This document shows, piece after piece, positions 25,643 to 36,145 of a stretch of 64,000 bases of DNA (the stretch's first letter is position 1; every line of letters begins with the position of its first letter). The notes beneath the pieces were generated by a model. That model did not search any database and was not told the origin of the DNA. It saw only the letters and a program-made list of their open reading frames with translations. Both the position numbers and the translations under genes were made by a program. Source of the stretch: Streptomyces pluripotens (GTDB lineage Bacteria > Actinomycetota > Actinomycetes > Streptomycetales > Streptomycetaceae); contig NZ_CP021080.1 in NCBI RefSeq assembly GCF_000802245.2, positions 4,464,001 through 4,528,000 on the forward strand, written 5' to 3'.

Positions 25643-26809
25643 TCACCGTGCCTGCGGAACCAGACGCTCCGGGCCGTTCGCCGTCTCTGCGCGCAGCTTC
25701 GCGCGCAACGCCCGTTCTTCCTCGGAGAGGGGCCCCAGCGCCGCCGGCCGTGGAACCCCCCGTACTGCCTGTGCGGGCGCGACCGGTGCTTCGTAGTGCG
25801 TCGGTGCCGTCCGCAGGGTGAGCGTCGTGGCACCGATGATCGTCACCGTGAAGGTGATGGCGGCCCGCGTCCAGAACACGTTCCGGCGTTCGCCGACCGT
25901 CCGTACCGTCATCGGCTTGGCCGCGCGCAGACGCTCGGCCGAGGCCAGTTCGAGAAGGCGGCGATGGAGTTCGGCAGGATCGGCCAGTTCCGGAATCCGC
26001 GCGGCCAGCGCCTCGCGGGCGTGGGTCAGCCGGTTGGCGGCGGCCGGTGTGGTGGCCTCCGTCTCCGCCGCTGTCTCCGGCAGGTCGAGGCCCACGCCGT
26101 CGTAGAGGACGACCGTGCGTCGGTACGACGTCGGTAGCCTGAGCAGGGCGTTCAGTAGATCGCGGTCGGCCGGGTCCGCGGGTGGGGGCTCCGGGTGTCG
26201 GTAGCGGGGACGGAATCGATGCCACGGGGAGAGCGCACAGTCGTACGCCGTGGACCGTACCCATCCGCCGGGATCCCGGTCCCGGGCCACCTCCGGCCAG
26301 TGCTGCCAGGCGAGTTGGAAGGCCTGCTCCACGGCCTCGCGGGCCAGCTCCCGGCGTCCGGTGAGCAGGTAGGCCTGACGCACCAGCGCCGGGGCGCAGA
26401 ACGCGTACAGGGCGTCGAAGGCCTGAGTGGGCTCCGGCGGCTCAAGCGCGTCCGGCACGTGCGGCCGGGACTCGGGTCCGGGGGCTCCTCCCCCGGAGCT
26501 CACCGTCCCAGAGGACGTCTGTGTGGCCGCGGCCCCGGTCTTCTCCGCCAGGTGAGACCCGGTCTTCTCCGTGGCGGCAGTCTTGGTCCCCTGAGCGCCC
26601 GTCGGTTCGGCAAGGCGGGTCAGCAGCCTGGTGTACGCCTCGCCCTCGCCGCCGTTCGGGGCACGGCGGCCGGACTCCCAGGCACGCACCGTGGCGCGGC
26701 TGACGCCGAGCCGTGCCGCAAGCTGAGTCTGCGTCAGCGAAACGGACTCGCGCAGGCGTCGGCGTTCCTTCGGCGGTGGCAGCGGGCTGGCAGTGGTCTG
26801 CGTCGTCAC
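25643..26809 (-). CDS. HTH-sigma70-membrane fusion regulator
   Basis: The product is 388 residues from GTG 26809, favoured over ATG 26824 because GGAAGGG lies six bases before the GTG. An XRE-type HTH (SVSLTQTQLAARLGVSRATVRAWESGRR, about residues 20-50) is followed by a variable linker. Then come ECF sigma region 2 (FDALYAFCAPALVRQAYLLTG...) and region 4 (LLRLPTSYRRTVVLYDGVGLDLPETAAETE), and finally one membrane helix (AAITFTVTIIGATTLTL) with a basic tail. HTH plus sigma regions plus membrane anchor in one chain is unusual. The product may be a membrane-tethered transcription factor. The targets are unknown; perM is divergent next door. Confidence 0.85.
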   Translation of the reverse strand: MTTQTTASPLPPPKERRRLRESVSLTQTQLAARLGVSRATVRAWESGRRAPNGGEGEAYTRLLTRLAEPTGAQGTKTAATEKTGSHLAEKTGAAATQTSSGTVSSGGGAPGPESRPHVPDALEPPEPTQAFDALYAFCAPALVRQAYLLTGRRELAREAVEQAFQLAWQHWPEVARDRDPGGWVRSTAYDCALSPWHRFRPRYRHPEPPPADPADRDLLNALLRLPTSYRRTVVLYDGVGLDLPETAAETEATTPAAANRLTHAREALAARIPELADPAELHRRLLELASAERLRAAKPMTVRTVGERRNVFWTRAAITFTVTIIGATTLTLRTAPTHYEAPVAPAQAVRGVPRPAALGPLSEEERALRAKLRAETANGPERLVPQAR

Positions 26810-26905
26810 CGTTCGCCCTTCCATGCGGAAAAGAACATAAACGTATATTGAGCGACACATCGGTGGTTCGCCTGTTACGACGGGAAAGCGCGTGTCGTTG
26901 GGAGC
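26810..26905. promoter_or_regulatory. AT-rich divergent promoter region
   Basis: A strongly AT-rich stretch at about 26828-26851 (ATAAACGTATATTG) stands out in this GC-rich sequence, between the fusion regulator and the perM-like gene. It is a good candidate for overlapping -10 elements of one or both genes. Confidence 0.45.
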
Positions 26906-28804
26906 ATGGCCTCCGTGATCCGGATGACCGCTCGCCGACCGTTGTCGTCGCCTCTGCTCGCCCGGCTCCGCGACCGTTCGCCTGGGCTGGCCGCGAGCCT
27001 CCTCTCAGGTGCGGTCGCGGCCGGCCTCGGGCTCGGTTCGCTCGCCGTGCTCGTCCTGGGGATGTGGGTCAGCTCGCCCTACCCCGACAGCGGACCGGGC
27101 GGAGCACTGCACGTCGCCGCCGCACTGTGGCTGCTGGCGCACGGGGTGGAACTGGTCCGCACCGACACCCTCTCCGGCGCGCCCCTGCCGGTGGGGGTGA
27201 CACCGCTGCTGCTGCTCGCGCTGCCCCTGTGGTTGCTGTACCGGGCGGCGCGGGACGCGTCGGACGTGTCCGCCGACCCCGATGGCCCCCCGCCGGTGCC
27301 GGTGCGCACGGCGTGGACGGGTGTGGTCCTCGGCTACCTCGGTGTCGGTGTCGCCACCGCGCTCTACTGCTCCGGCAGCGAACTGCGTCCTTCCTGGGGA
27401 TGGGTGACGGCATGTCTGCCGCTGGTCGCGGTGGGTGCGGCGGGAGTGGGGGCATGGTCGGCGCACGGCCGTCCTCGTGCGCCTGTGCTGAGCGCGCTGG
27501 TGGTACTACCCGGGCCGGTACGGAGGCTGGTGCTGGGAGTGGATGCGCGGGCGCGGCTGGGTGCGGCCGTTCGGGCCGCCGGGGCGGCGACGGCGGTACT
27601 GTTCGGCGGTGGGGCCCTGCTGCTCGGCGTGTCGCTGGTGTGGCACGGAGGGGCCGTGCGGGCGTCCTTCCTCCAACTGACCGAGGGCTGGGCGGGACGC
27701 TTCGCCGTACTGCTGCTCGGCCTCGCGCTCATCCCCAACGCGGCGGTGTGGGCCGCCTCCTACGCCCTCGGACCCGGTTTCGCCCTGGGCACCGGGCACG
27801 TCGTGCACCCGCTCGCCTCCGACCCGGCCCCGATGCTTCCGCCGTTCCCGCTGTTGGCCGCGGTGCCGGACGCCGGCGCCGGGACAGTTCCGGACTGGGC
27901 GGCGGCACTGGTGCCTGTGGCGGCCGGGATCACCGCCGGCTGGTTCGTGGCGAGGGCGGCCGTGAACCGGGCGGAGCCCCGGGAGGCTTCGCGGGCCCCT
28001 TGGTCAGCCGGCCGCACCACCGGGGTGGTCCTACTGACCGCGACGGTCTGCGCGGCAGGCCTCGCGCTGCTCGCCGAGCTGGCGGGCGGCCCGCTGGGCG
28101 TGGCCGCACTGGCCCGCTTCGGGCCGGTGTGGTGGCAGACCGGGGGAGCGGCCGGGATCTGGACGGCGGTGCTCGGGATTCCGGTCGCACTGGGCGTACG
28201 GTCCTGGCGGCTGCGGGGGTACCGGGCCCGGCGCGGCGGGATCCCGGCGCCGGGAGCCGCGGCGGGCCACGCGGTGGGCACGGACTCCGCGACGACGCCA
28301 GGGAAGGGGGAGGGCACCTCGGAGTCGGAGTCGGAGTCGGAGGCGAAGCTGAAACTGAAGTCGAAGGTGAAGTGGAAGTTGCAGGTCAGGTCGGCCAAGT
28401 CGAAGGCCAGGGCGAACCCGAAGGCGGCGGCCGGGGTGAACGCCGGAGGTGCCGGCACAGCCGAGGAGACCGCCAGGCCAACCGAGCCGGCTGGGGCGAA
28501 GCCGGCCATGTCCGCCCGGGTCGGGACCGTGCGCGGCACGAGCGGTGCCGTCGAGGACGAGCTGTACGACTTCGTTCCCGCTGACGACCCGTTCACCCCG
28601 GACTGGCACGATGACCTCGCGCGCGCATCTCGCTGGGCGGCCCTGCGGGACGCCGCCGCCCCGCGCGACGGCACTGCCGGGCCCCAGGCCGGGCAGGGGT
28701 CGAGCACGGACGAGCTTCGTCCGGACCCCGCTGCCACCCGGGGTGCGCCCACCGAGTCCTGTCCCCGGCCCGACGAGACCTGGACGGACACGGCTGAACC
28801 CTGA
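26906..28804 (+). CDS. DUF6350/PerM-like polytopic membrane protein
   Basis: The product is 632 residues with about ten hydrophobic helices in the first 440 residues ([21 protein letters not shown] onward), then a long charged tail. Its position just before purN-purH and after sucCD matches mycobacterial perM (Rv0955), a cell-division-stabilising protein; the family is annotated DUF6350. The tail has a run of alternating S and E from about residue 472, then alternating K and L, encoded by short tandem codon repeats. The last 70 residues include an aromatic-acidic [20 protein letters not shown] segment, a likely conserved docking motif. Function in Streptomyces is inferred only. Confidence 0.85.
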   Translation: MASVIRMTARRPLSSPLLARLRDRSPGLAASLLSGAVAAGLGLGSLAVLVLGMWVSSPYPDSGPGGALHVAAALWLLAHGVELVRTDTLSGAPLPVGVTPLLLLALPLWLLYRAARDASDVSADPDGPPPVPVRTAWTGVVLGYLGVGVATALYCSGSELRPSWGWVTACLPLVAVGAAGVGAWSAHGRPRAPVLSALVVLPGPVRRLVLGVDARARLGAAVRAAGAATAVLFGGGALLLGVSLVWHGGAVRASFLQLTEGWAGRFAVLLLGLALIPNAAVWAASYALGPGFALGTGHVVHPLASDPAPMLPPFPLLAAVPDAGAGTVPDWAAALVPVAAGITAGWFVARAAVNRAEPREASRAPWSAGRTTGVVLLTATVCAAGLALLAELAGGPLGVAALARFGPVWWQTGGAAGIWTAVLGIPVALGVRSWRLRGYRARRGGIPAPGAAAGHAVGTDSATTPGKGEGTSESESESEAKLKLKSKVKWKLQVRSAKSKARANPKAAAGVNAGGAGTAEETARPTEPAGAKPAMSARVGTVRGTSGAVEDELYDFVPADDPFTPDWHDDLARASRWAALRDAAAPRDGTAGPQAGQGSSTDELRPDPAATRGAPTESCPRPDETWTDTAEP

Positions 28805-28852
28805 GCGGGCCCCGCTGAACCCCGGGCGGGCCCCGCTGAGCCGTGGGCGGGC
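28800..28852. repeat. Short tandem repeat after the perM-like gene
   Basis: A roughly 22-bp unit containing GCGGGCCCCGCTGA occurs twice in tandem with a third degenerate copy, starting within the stop codon region. Each unit has internal dyad symmetry (GCGGGCCCCGC), so the stretch may fold as tandem small hairpins and end transcription. Confidence 0.5.
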
Positions 28853-28999
28853 GCAGCTGCGCTGGGAAGGCCCCGGTGATCGGGCAGACTCCGTGAACGG
28901 GTCCGCACCCCGCTGGACCCCGACAGGCCTCACGGGCCCCGGAGCGCACCCTGCCGATCGGGACCTGAAACGGACACCCGCCGGACCCGCCGGACCCGG

Positions 29000-29833
29000 C
29001 TACCCGTTCTCTGCCCCCAGCACCCCGCGCAGCTCCTGCGGCAGCAGCTTCTCGCAGGACTGCTTGGCCTCGTGGGTGAGGGCGTCGTTGACGCAGGTGT
29101 AGTAGTCGCGGTAGACGAGCTGGACGGTGAAGGCCGAGGCCACCAGGACCAGTGCCAGGGACGCCGTGACCAGGCCGCCGATGGCCGCCGTGGCCTGAGG
29201 CCGGACGCCCCGGCCGTCTGTGGACGCCGGGGTGTCCGACCCCGGGACGCGCGGTTTGGCGCGCAGCGCGCTGATGCCCCAGTACAGGGCCAGCGCGCCC
29301 AGCAGCAGGGCCACGTACTGCCAGCCGAAGAGCACGAAGAAGACCGACCACATGCCCGACAGCAGGGCGTAGCGGGCCCGTCGTTGCGCCGGGTCCGTCG
29401 GGTCCCAGCGCATGCCGCCGGGGCCGCCGGGGCCGGTGGAGCCGCCGGGGCTCTGCGGACCACTGCCGGGCCGCTCGCCGAAGCCGCCGTCGGGGGAACC
29501 GCCGGGCTGACGGTCACTCCACCGGGAACCCGAGGGTGAACCACCTCCGGGGCCGGGAGCGCCTCCGGTGTTGCCGGTCTCAGAGCCGGAACCGGCACCG
29601 GCACTGGATGAGCCCTCGGGGTGGCGGGGTTGCCAGGGGCGGTCGGGGGTGCCCTCCGGCGGCGGAGCGAAGGGGTTGTCGTCCTGCTGCTCACCGCCCC
29701 GGCTGCCGCCGTCCTGTCCGCCTCGGGACGCCTCGGGCGGCGACGCCGGCCGCTCCCGCAGCAGCACGCCACGCTCGCCCCCCTGGGCTGGGCGCGGAGG
29801 GAACGTGAGGAGTCGCGGGCTGCGATCGGGCAT
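29000..29833 (-). CDS. Proline/glycine-rich membrane protein with DUF4190-like helices
   Basis: The product is 277 residues from ATG 29833. The first 135 residues are disordered, rich in G, P, S and R. A DPTDPAQRRARYALL segment leads into two close helices (MWSVFFVLFGWQYVALLLGALALYWG) and a third (AAIGGLVTASLALVLVASAFTVQLV). The C-terminal tail has two cysteines (YTCVNDAL, SCEKLL). The layout is typical of Streptomyces DUF4190-type small integral membrane proteins. The upstream frame to 30643 is antisense to purN and is not real. It is divergent from purN; role unknown. Confidence 0.82.
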   Translation of the reverse strand: MPDRSPRLLTFPPRPAQGGERGVLLRERPASPPEASRGGQDGGSRGGEQQDDNPFAPPPEGTPDRPWQPRHPEGSSSAGAGSGSETGNTGGAPGPGGGSPSGSRWSDRQPGGSPDGGFGERPGSGPQSPGGSTGPGGPGGMRWDPTDPAQRRARYALLSGMWSVFFVLFGWQYVALLLGALALYWGISALRAKPRVPGSDTPASTDGRGVRPQATAAIGGLVTASLALVLVASAFTVQLVYRDYYTCVNDALTHEAKQSCEKLLPQELRGVLGAENG

Positions 29834-30106
29834 CAAAAGAGCGTCTTCCCCTAGGTGAACCACGGCTGTCCGACGTGAGCTTCCACTCCGTGAACGCACT
29901 GCACCACGACCGCGTTCCCGAGCCGGCTCCTTGCGAACGCTACCTTCCGGCCACGCCCCCGTCCCGTGGGGGCCGGTCACAGTGCCGGTATCGTTGCTGA
30001 CGGCCGGCCGCTTCGTAGACTTCCCCGTATCCCGGGGTGTGAAGCATTCGTGCGAACATACGAGCCGCTGGCTGGACACACCGCCACCCCGAGAAAGGGC
30101 CCCACC

Positions 30107-30741
30107 GTGGCCGCCACCTCCGCTGGCCCAGCGGTCAAGCGCCTCGTCGCGCTGGTCTCCGGATCCGGCACCAATCTGCAGGCGCTCCTGGACGAGATCG
30201 AGCGCACCGGAGCCGAGTCGTACGGCGCTCGGATCGTCGCCGTCGGGGCCGACCGTGAAGACATCGAGGGGCTCGCCCGCGCCGAGCGGGCCGGGCTGCC
30301 GGTCTTCGTGCGGAAGGTCAAGGACTTCGGCACCCGGGAGGAGTGGGACGCCGCCCTCGCCGACGCGGTGGCTGCGTACGAGCCCGACCTCGTGGTCTCC
30401 GCCGGTTTCATGAAGATCGTGGGGAAGGAATTCCTCGCGCGCTTCGGCGGGCGGTTCGTGAACACCCACCCGGCCCTCCTCCCCAGTTTTCCGGGGGCCC
30501 ACGGGGTCCGTGACGCGCTCGCGTACGGCGCCAAGGTCACCGGCTGCACCGTCCACTTCGTCGACGACGGCGTCGACACCGGGCCGATCATCGCGCAGGG
30601 CGTGGTCGAGGTCCGGGACGAGGACGACGAGAGCGCGCTGCACGAGCGCATCAAGGAAGTCGAGCGAAGGCTGCTCGTCGAGGTCGTGGGGCGGCTCGCC
30701 CGCAACGGCTATCGCATCGAGGGACGAAAGGTAGTTATCCA

Positions 30742-30745
<4 letters not shown>
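30107..30745 (+). CDS. purN: Phosphoribosylglycinamide formyltransferase
   Basis: A 212-residue GART enzyme that transfers formyl from 10-formyl-THF to GAR in purine synthesis. Motifs are intact: [12 protein letters not shown] at the N-terminus, the catalytic [12 protein letters not shown] loop and the [13 protein letters not shown] segment. GTG 30107 has GAGAAAGGG upstream; the frame extends to 29966 into the leader. It overlaps purH by four bases. Confidence 0.97.
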
Positions 30746-32304
<1,559 letters not shown>

Positions 32305-32368
32305 GCGGCCGCCGCCCTGCGGCGGTCCCGGAAGGGAAAATTCCGTAGCACCGTACGGACACGAGCCG

Positions 32369-32403
32369 TGCCGACAGCCTCCCCACCGGGGAGGCTGTCG
32401 GCA
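32369..32403 (+). terminator. Terminator of purN-purH
   Basis: TGCCGACAGCCTCCCC and GGGGAGGCTGTCGGCA form a perfect 16-bp stem with a three-base loop 65 bases after purH. The 3' arm contains the GGGAGG that would serve as ribosome site for the small ORF starting at 32403, so the hairpin could also control that ORF. Confidence 0.85.
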
Positions 32404-32630
32404 TGTTGGCATGCGGATGCATGAACCCCCTGGACTTCCTGGCCCGGTTGGCCGAACTCGGCTTCCTCGGCGCCGCTGGTCTCGTTGTCGGCTTCTTCTG
32501 TCTGCTCGCCGTCCTGCTCGGCGCGCTCACTGGTCTGGGGCGCCTGGCCGGCCGACGGCGCATCAGCGCTGCACCGGGCGAGGAGCCCGCCACCCTTGCG
32601 TCCTTCCACTGGGAGACCGACGAGGGCTGA
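32403..32630 (+). CDS. Small single-helix membrane protein
   Basis: The product is 75 residues. After [20 protein letters not shown] comes one strong hydrophobic helix ([22 protein letters not shown]) and a basic then acidic tail ending [11 protein letters not shown] 32403 (or 32421) lies directly on the edge of the purH terminator. Codon bias is good, which supports a real gene, but I do not recognise the family. Confidence 0.6.
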   Translation: MLACGCMNPLDFLARLAELGFLGAAGLVVGFFCLLAVLLGALTGLGRLAGRRRISAAPGEEPATLASFHWETDEG

Positions 32631-32976
32631 CGCCCGACCCACGACGAGGGCAGGCTTCCCCACCCGGTCACCGTCGGCCGTCCGGAGGAACGGCCGGGTG
32701 CCTCGGCGGCGGTGGGGGCGGGAAACGCCTGGACGGGGCGCGGAGGTCTTGACGTTCTGGACGACACCGCACGGCAGTTCTCCCCCGGTGGCTCGATGCG
32801 CACGGCGGTGACCGGTGGGGGGGGCAGGAAACGCCTCCAGCACCAGCCGCCCGGTTCCTGACGCGGGGGCTGAACCGGTTGGGGTGCCAGGGGGCGTGGC
32901 CCACTCTCGGGCCGGCCCAGCGGGTGGGCCAGGCGGCCGGCGCGTACAGTGTCCAGCCGGTGGGAAAGGGGACAAC
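32631..32976. other. Intergenic region, no gene seen
   Basis: These 346 bases have no frame with a convincing start and codon bias. Nothing repeat-like or palindromic stands out. TACAGT at about 32944 is a possible -10 element for the next gene, without a clear -35 partner. Confidence 0.4.
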
Positions 32977-33291
32977 ATGCGTGGAGTGTGCGAGCGGCGC
33001 CCCGCTCTGCGGAAGCTGGTGCTCGCGGCCGTCGGTCTGGCCCTGCTCGGGCTCGTGACCTCGGCGGTGAGTGACGTGGTCGGCGCGGAGTTTCCGCAGC
33101 GGCCCGTGTGGGACCTCGGCAGCGCGGGGCCCTGGGTCGCCTCCTACGCACGCGCGGTCGCGGCCGGGTCCTGGATGGCGGCGAGGGCGTGCGTGGTGTT
33201 CGCCGGGCTGCTCCTCCTGCTGGAGTTCGTGTCGCGCGTCCTGGGCGTGGTGCGCGGGGGCGCGCGGCGGCGAGGGCGTCCCGTCGGCTGA
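32977..33291 (+). CDS. Small two-helix membrane protein
   Basis: The product is 104 residues from ATG 32977, with GGGAAAGGGGACA upstream. An arginine-rich N-terminus leads into helix 1 ([22 protein letters not shown]). A loop with aromatic residues ([18 protein letters not shown]) and helix 2 ([22 protein letters not shown]) precede a basic tail, GGARRRGRP. The family is unknown to me. It stands alone between purH and a convergent gene. Confidence 0.7.
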   Translation: MRGVCERRPALRKLVLAAVGLALLGLVTSAVSDVVGAEFPQRPVWDLGSAGPWVASYARAVAAGSWMAARACVVFAGLLLLLEFVSRVLGVVRGGARRRGRPVG

Positions 33292-33490
33292 GATCCGCAG
33301 GAGGCGCGGGCGGGCCCGGTCGGTCCCGGCCTGCTCCCCGTGGGTGGCCGTGGCGGCGATGACCGCGGGCGTCGCAGGGAGAGCGTCCCCGCTGGTTCCC
33401 CGAGGGGCCGGGTGGCGGCTCAGGGCTGGATGCCGGAGCGCGGAGGCGACGGTGAGTCACCTGTCCGGTTTGCCCGGTCTCTTCGAACGT

Positions 33491-33535
33491 CGAGGGCCGT
33501 GTCCCCCCGATCACGGGATGCGGACACGGCCCTCG
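33491..33535. terminator. Bidirectional terminator
   Basis: CGAGGGCCGTGTCC and GGACACGGCCCTCG form a perfect 14-bp stem with a 17-base loop, just before the stop of the convergent leftward membrane-protein gene (33564). Confidence 0.8.
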
Positions 33536-33563
33536 GCGGGTGTGTGCCGTACGTCCTACGGGC

Positions 33564-34241
33564 TCAGTAGCGCGGGCGGCTGAACCATGCCGCGCCGGAC
33601 GGGGAGATCATCGCCGCCGCCATCACGCCGCCGAAGCCGATCCACAGCAGGGCCCACACGAGTCCGGCGCTGGAGTTGGTGTTCGCCGCCCCGATGAGGA
33701 TCAGGACGCCGAAGAGGGCGCCCAGGATGCCGTAGACCATCGTGGTGATGCGGATGCCCTGGCCGCCGGTGGAGAACTTCACGCCCAGCGTGATCGACAG
33801 CCCGGCAAGCCCGAGGAAGAGCAGGGCGAAGAAGAAGATGAGGCCGGCGCTGGCGTGTCCGATGTCGGACAGGCTGTTGTTGCCGAAGGTGTCCTCACCC
33901 GCGTTGGAGGCGTCGTTGAGCGTCGCGGCGCCGAAGATCGCGAAGACGCCGATGAGGACCTGTACGCCTGCCACGATGTAGAGCAGGACCCGCGCGGTGG
34001 TCGTCAGGCCGGGCATCGTCTGCGGCATCGCGTTCGTGGCGGGGTACCCCGGGTAGGCCTGCTGGGGGTAGCCCGGAGCCTGGGGATAGCCCGGAGCCTG
34101 GGGATAGCCCGGAGCCTGGGGGTAGCCCGGAGGCTGCGGCGGAACGCCGGGCTGTTGGGGGTAGCCGTAGCCGGGGGCGGGGGTGGCCGGCGGCTGCTGG
34201 GGTGGGGGGCCGTAGGGGTTGTTCTGGTCGCCAAAGCTCAT
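33564..34241 (-). CDS. Membrane protein with GYPQAP repeats
   Basis: The product is 225 residues from ATG 34241. The N-terminal 70 residues are P/G/Y/Q-rich and include four near-identical six-residue GYPQAP units encoded by 18-bp tandem repeats at about 34062-34125. Four membrane helices follow (LLYIVAGVQVLIGVFAIFG, GLIFFFALLFLGLAGLSITLG, MVYGILGALFGVLILIGAA, LVWALLWIGFGGVMAAAM). The fold resembles the DUF4064/DUF4190 class of Streptomyces membrane proteins. It is divergent from folD; function unknown. Confidence 0.83.
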   Translation of the reverse strand: MSFGDQNNPYGPPPQQPPATPAPGYGYPQQPGVPPQPPGYPQAPGYPQAPGYPQAPGYPQQAYPGYPATNAMPQTMPGLTTTARVLLYIVAGVQVLIGVFAIFGAATLNDASNAGEDTFGNNSLSDIGHASAGLIFFFALLFLGLAGLSITLGVKFSTGGQGIRITTMVYGILGALFGVLILIGAANTNSSAGLVWALLWIGFGGVMAAAMISPSGAAWFSRPRY

Positions 34242-34521
34242 GGCGCAGTTCCTCCGTTGCTCAAGTGCGGGGACGACGCGCAGCACGGTTCGGAGGAGAT
34301 GTACAGATGCGGTCCGCCCCCCCGGCACTGCCCGCGGCACTGTGCTCTCATCGTTCTTTAACGGGCTCTTACTTGTCCAGCCGGAATCGTCAGGTGTTGT
34401 GCAAGTGCAACATCGCCGATCATCACGTATTACCACCCCGATCATGTGATAACAGGTGTGGCAGGAGCGTCCGGCCACCCCGGATTGGAATCCGGGCCGG
34501 GTCATCCGCGAGGATGGGGCC

Positions 34522-35376
34522 ATGACCGCCCAGATTCTCGATGGCAAGGCCACCGCAGCCGCGATCAAGTCCGACCTGACCGCCCGCGTGGCGGCCCTGA
34601 AGGAGAGGGGCGTCACGCCCGGCCTCGGCACGATCCTGGTCGGGGACGACCCCGGCAGTCAGAAGTACGTCGCCGGCAAGCACCGTGACTGCGCGCAGGT
34701 CGGCATCGCCTCGATCCAGCGCGAGCTGCCGGCCACGGCCACCCAAGAGGAGATCGAGGCGGTCGTCCGGGAGCTGAACGAGGACCCGGCCTGCACCGGC
34801 TACATCGTCCAGTTGCCGCTGCCCAGGGGCATCGACGAGAACCGCATCCTGGAACTGATGGATCCGGCCAAGGACGCGGACGGGCTGCACCCGATGAACC
34901 TCGGTCGGCTGGTGCTGAACGAACCGGCGCCGCTGCCCTGCACCCCCAACGGTGTGCTGACTCTGCTGCGCCGCTACGGCGTCGAGATCAAGGGCGCCGA
35001 GGTCGTGGTCGTCGGTCGCGGTGTCACCATCGGGCGCCCGATGCCGTTGCTGCTCACCCGGCGCAGCGAGAACGCCACCGTGACCCAGTGTCACACCGGA
35101 ACCCGCGACTTGTCCGCGCACCTCAAGCGGGCCGACATCATCATCGCGGCGGCTGGCTCCCCGCATCTGATCCGCGCCGAGGACGTCAAGCCGGGCGCAG
35201 CGGTGCTGGACATCGGCGTCTCGCGCAACGCCGAGGGCAAGATCGTCGGAGACGTCCATCCGGACGTGGCCGGGGTGGCCGGCTGGATCTCCCCGAACCC
35301 CGGCGGCGTCGGCCCGATGACCCGGGCGCAGCTGCTGGTCAACGTGGTCGAGGCGGCGGAGCGCAGTGTCGGCTGA
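34522..35376 (+). CDS. folD: Bifunctional methylene-THF dehydrogenase/cyclohydrolase
   Basis: A 284-residue enzyme interconverting 5,10-methylene-THF and 10-formyl-THF. It shows the catalytic lysine region [13 protein letters not shown], the [12 protein letters not shown] signature, [11 protein letters not shown], the nucleotide-binding [13 protein letters not shown], and [13 protein letters not shown] at the end. ATG 34522 has GAGGATGGGG upstream. It overlaps the DUF3017 gene by 11 bases. Its product supplies the formyl donor for purN and purH. Confidence 0.98.
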   Translation: MTAQILDGKATAAAIKSDLTARVAALKERGVTPGLGTILVGDDPGSQKYVAGKHRDCAQVGIASIQRELPATATQEEIEAVVRELNEDPACTGYIVQLPLPRGIDENRILELMDPAKDADGLHPMNLGRLVLNEPAPLPCTPNGVLTLLRRYGVEIKGAEVVVVGRGVTIGRPMPLLLTRRSENATVTQCHTGTRDLSAHLKRADIIIAAAGSPHLIRAEDVKPGAAVLDIGVSRNAEGKIVGDVHPDVAGVAGWISPNPGGVGPMTRAQLLVNVVEAAERSVG

Positions 35377-35851
35377 GGGCACCCGTGGGCACGCGGGATC
35401 AGAACCGGTACCGGCGGTGCGCGACGCGGCGACCGTCCCCGCCCCGGAGGGGCGCCCGCGGCGGACCACTCGCCGTTTCCCGCTGTTGACGAAGGACACC
35501 GCGCGTCCCGAGGGGGGCGGCCGGGCCGCGCCCGGTGACGCCCCGGCGCCCGCACGGCAGTGGCCCGTGCTCGTCGTGCTGTCGGCAGTCGCGCTCGGCC
35601 TGCTGCTGACCGCGCTCGACGCGTTCCGCTACGGCAGCCTGTTGATCGGGGCCGCCCTGCTGACCGGCGCGGCCATGCGCTGGATACTGCCGAGCGTCGG
35701 CATGCTCGCCGTTCGTTCCCGCTTCACGGACATCGTCACCTACGGCATCCTTGGCCTGGCGATCGTCCTGCTGGCTTTGATGGCCCAGCCCAAACCTTGG
35801 TTGCAGATCCCGTTCCTGAAGGACACCCTGCACTTCACGGTCACCAAGTAA
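35366..35851 (+). CDS. DUF3017 family membrane protein
   Basis: A 161-residue protein whose GTG lies inside the end of folD. A proline/arginine-rich N-terminus is followed by helices [44 protein letters not shown] and a third ([18 protein letters not shown]). [10 protein letters not shown]...RWILP...AVRSRFTD pattern is the DUF3017 signature. The family is fused or adjacent to folD across actinobacteria, but its role is not established. A 16-bp terminator stem follows. Confidence 0.88.
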   Translation: MSAEGTRGHAGSEPVPAVRDAATVPAPEGRPRRTTRRFPLLTKDTARPEGGGRAAPGDAPAPARQWPVLVVLSAVALGLLLTALDAFRYGSLLIGAALLTGAAMRWILPSVGMLAVRSRFTDIVTYGILGLAIVLLALMAQPKPWLQIPFLKDTLHFTVTK

Positions 35852-35864
35852 CGGCGCCCGTTGG

Positions 35865-35906
35865 ACCGGTGGCCCGCACCTCGCCCGGATGGTGCGGGCC
35901 ACCGGT
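35865..35906 (+). terminator. Terminator of the folD-DUF3017 operon
   Basis: ACCGGTGGCCCGCACC and GGTGCGGGCCACCGGT form a perfect 16-bp stem with a 10-base loop, followed by CTTTC. Confidence 0.85.
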
Positions 35907-36036
35907 CTTTCACCGGGATTCCGCAGGCTGTTCACCGTCCGGACTTCCTTGCCATGAACAAGGCGTTCAGCGCCTGTCCCCGTGCTGTGGCCCGGAGGTG
36001 ACGGTTCCGCTCCGGTGCCGGCCTGCCGACGCAGGT

Positions 36037-36050
36037 GGCACCGTGGTGCC
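36037..36050. promoter_or_regulatory. Palindrome GGCACCGTGGTGCC
   Basis: A perfect 6-bp inverted repeat with a two-base centre about 95 bases upstream of the HTH-DUF2690 gene. It could be an autoregulatory operator; the evidence is symmetry and position only. Confidence 0.3.
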
Positions 36051-36145
36051 GGTACACGGGGCACGCAGGTGTCCATGCGCTCCCACTCCGGGAACTGGGA
36101 TCCTTGGGCAAGAGCCACCGACTGGGGGGGAAGAGGGGGAGGACG

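Noticed and set aside
29834..30643. N-terminal extension of the leftward membrane-protein gene across purN
   Set aside because: It would be fully antisense to purN; ATG 29833 is a sufficient start.
34378..34450. Possible ZTP riboswitch or protein site before folD (GTTGTGCAAGTGCAAC and two CCGATCAT repeats)
   Set aside because: The conserved pfl blocks are absent; the dyads are short and could be chance in an AT-richer promoter.
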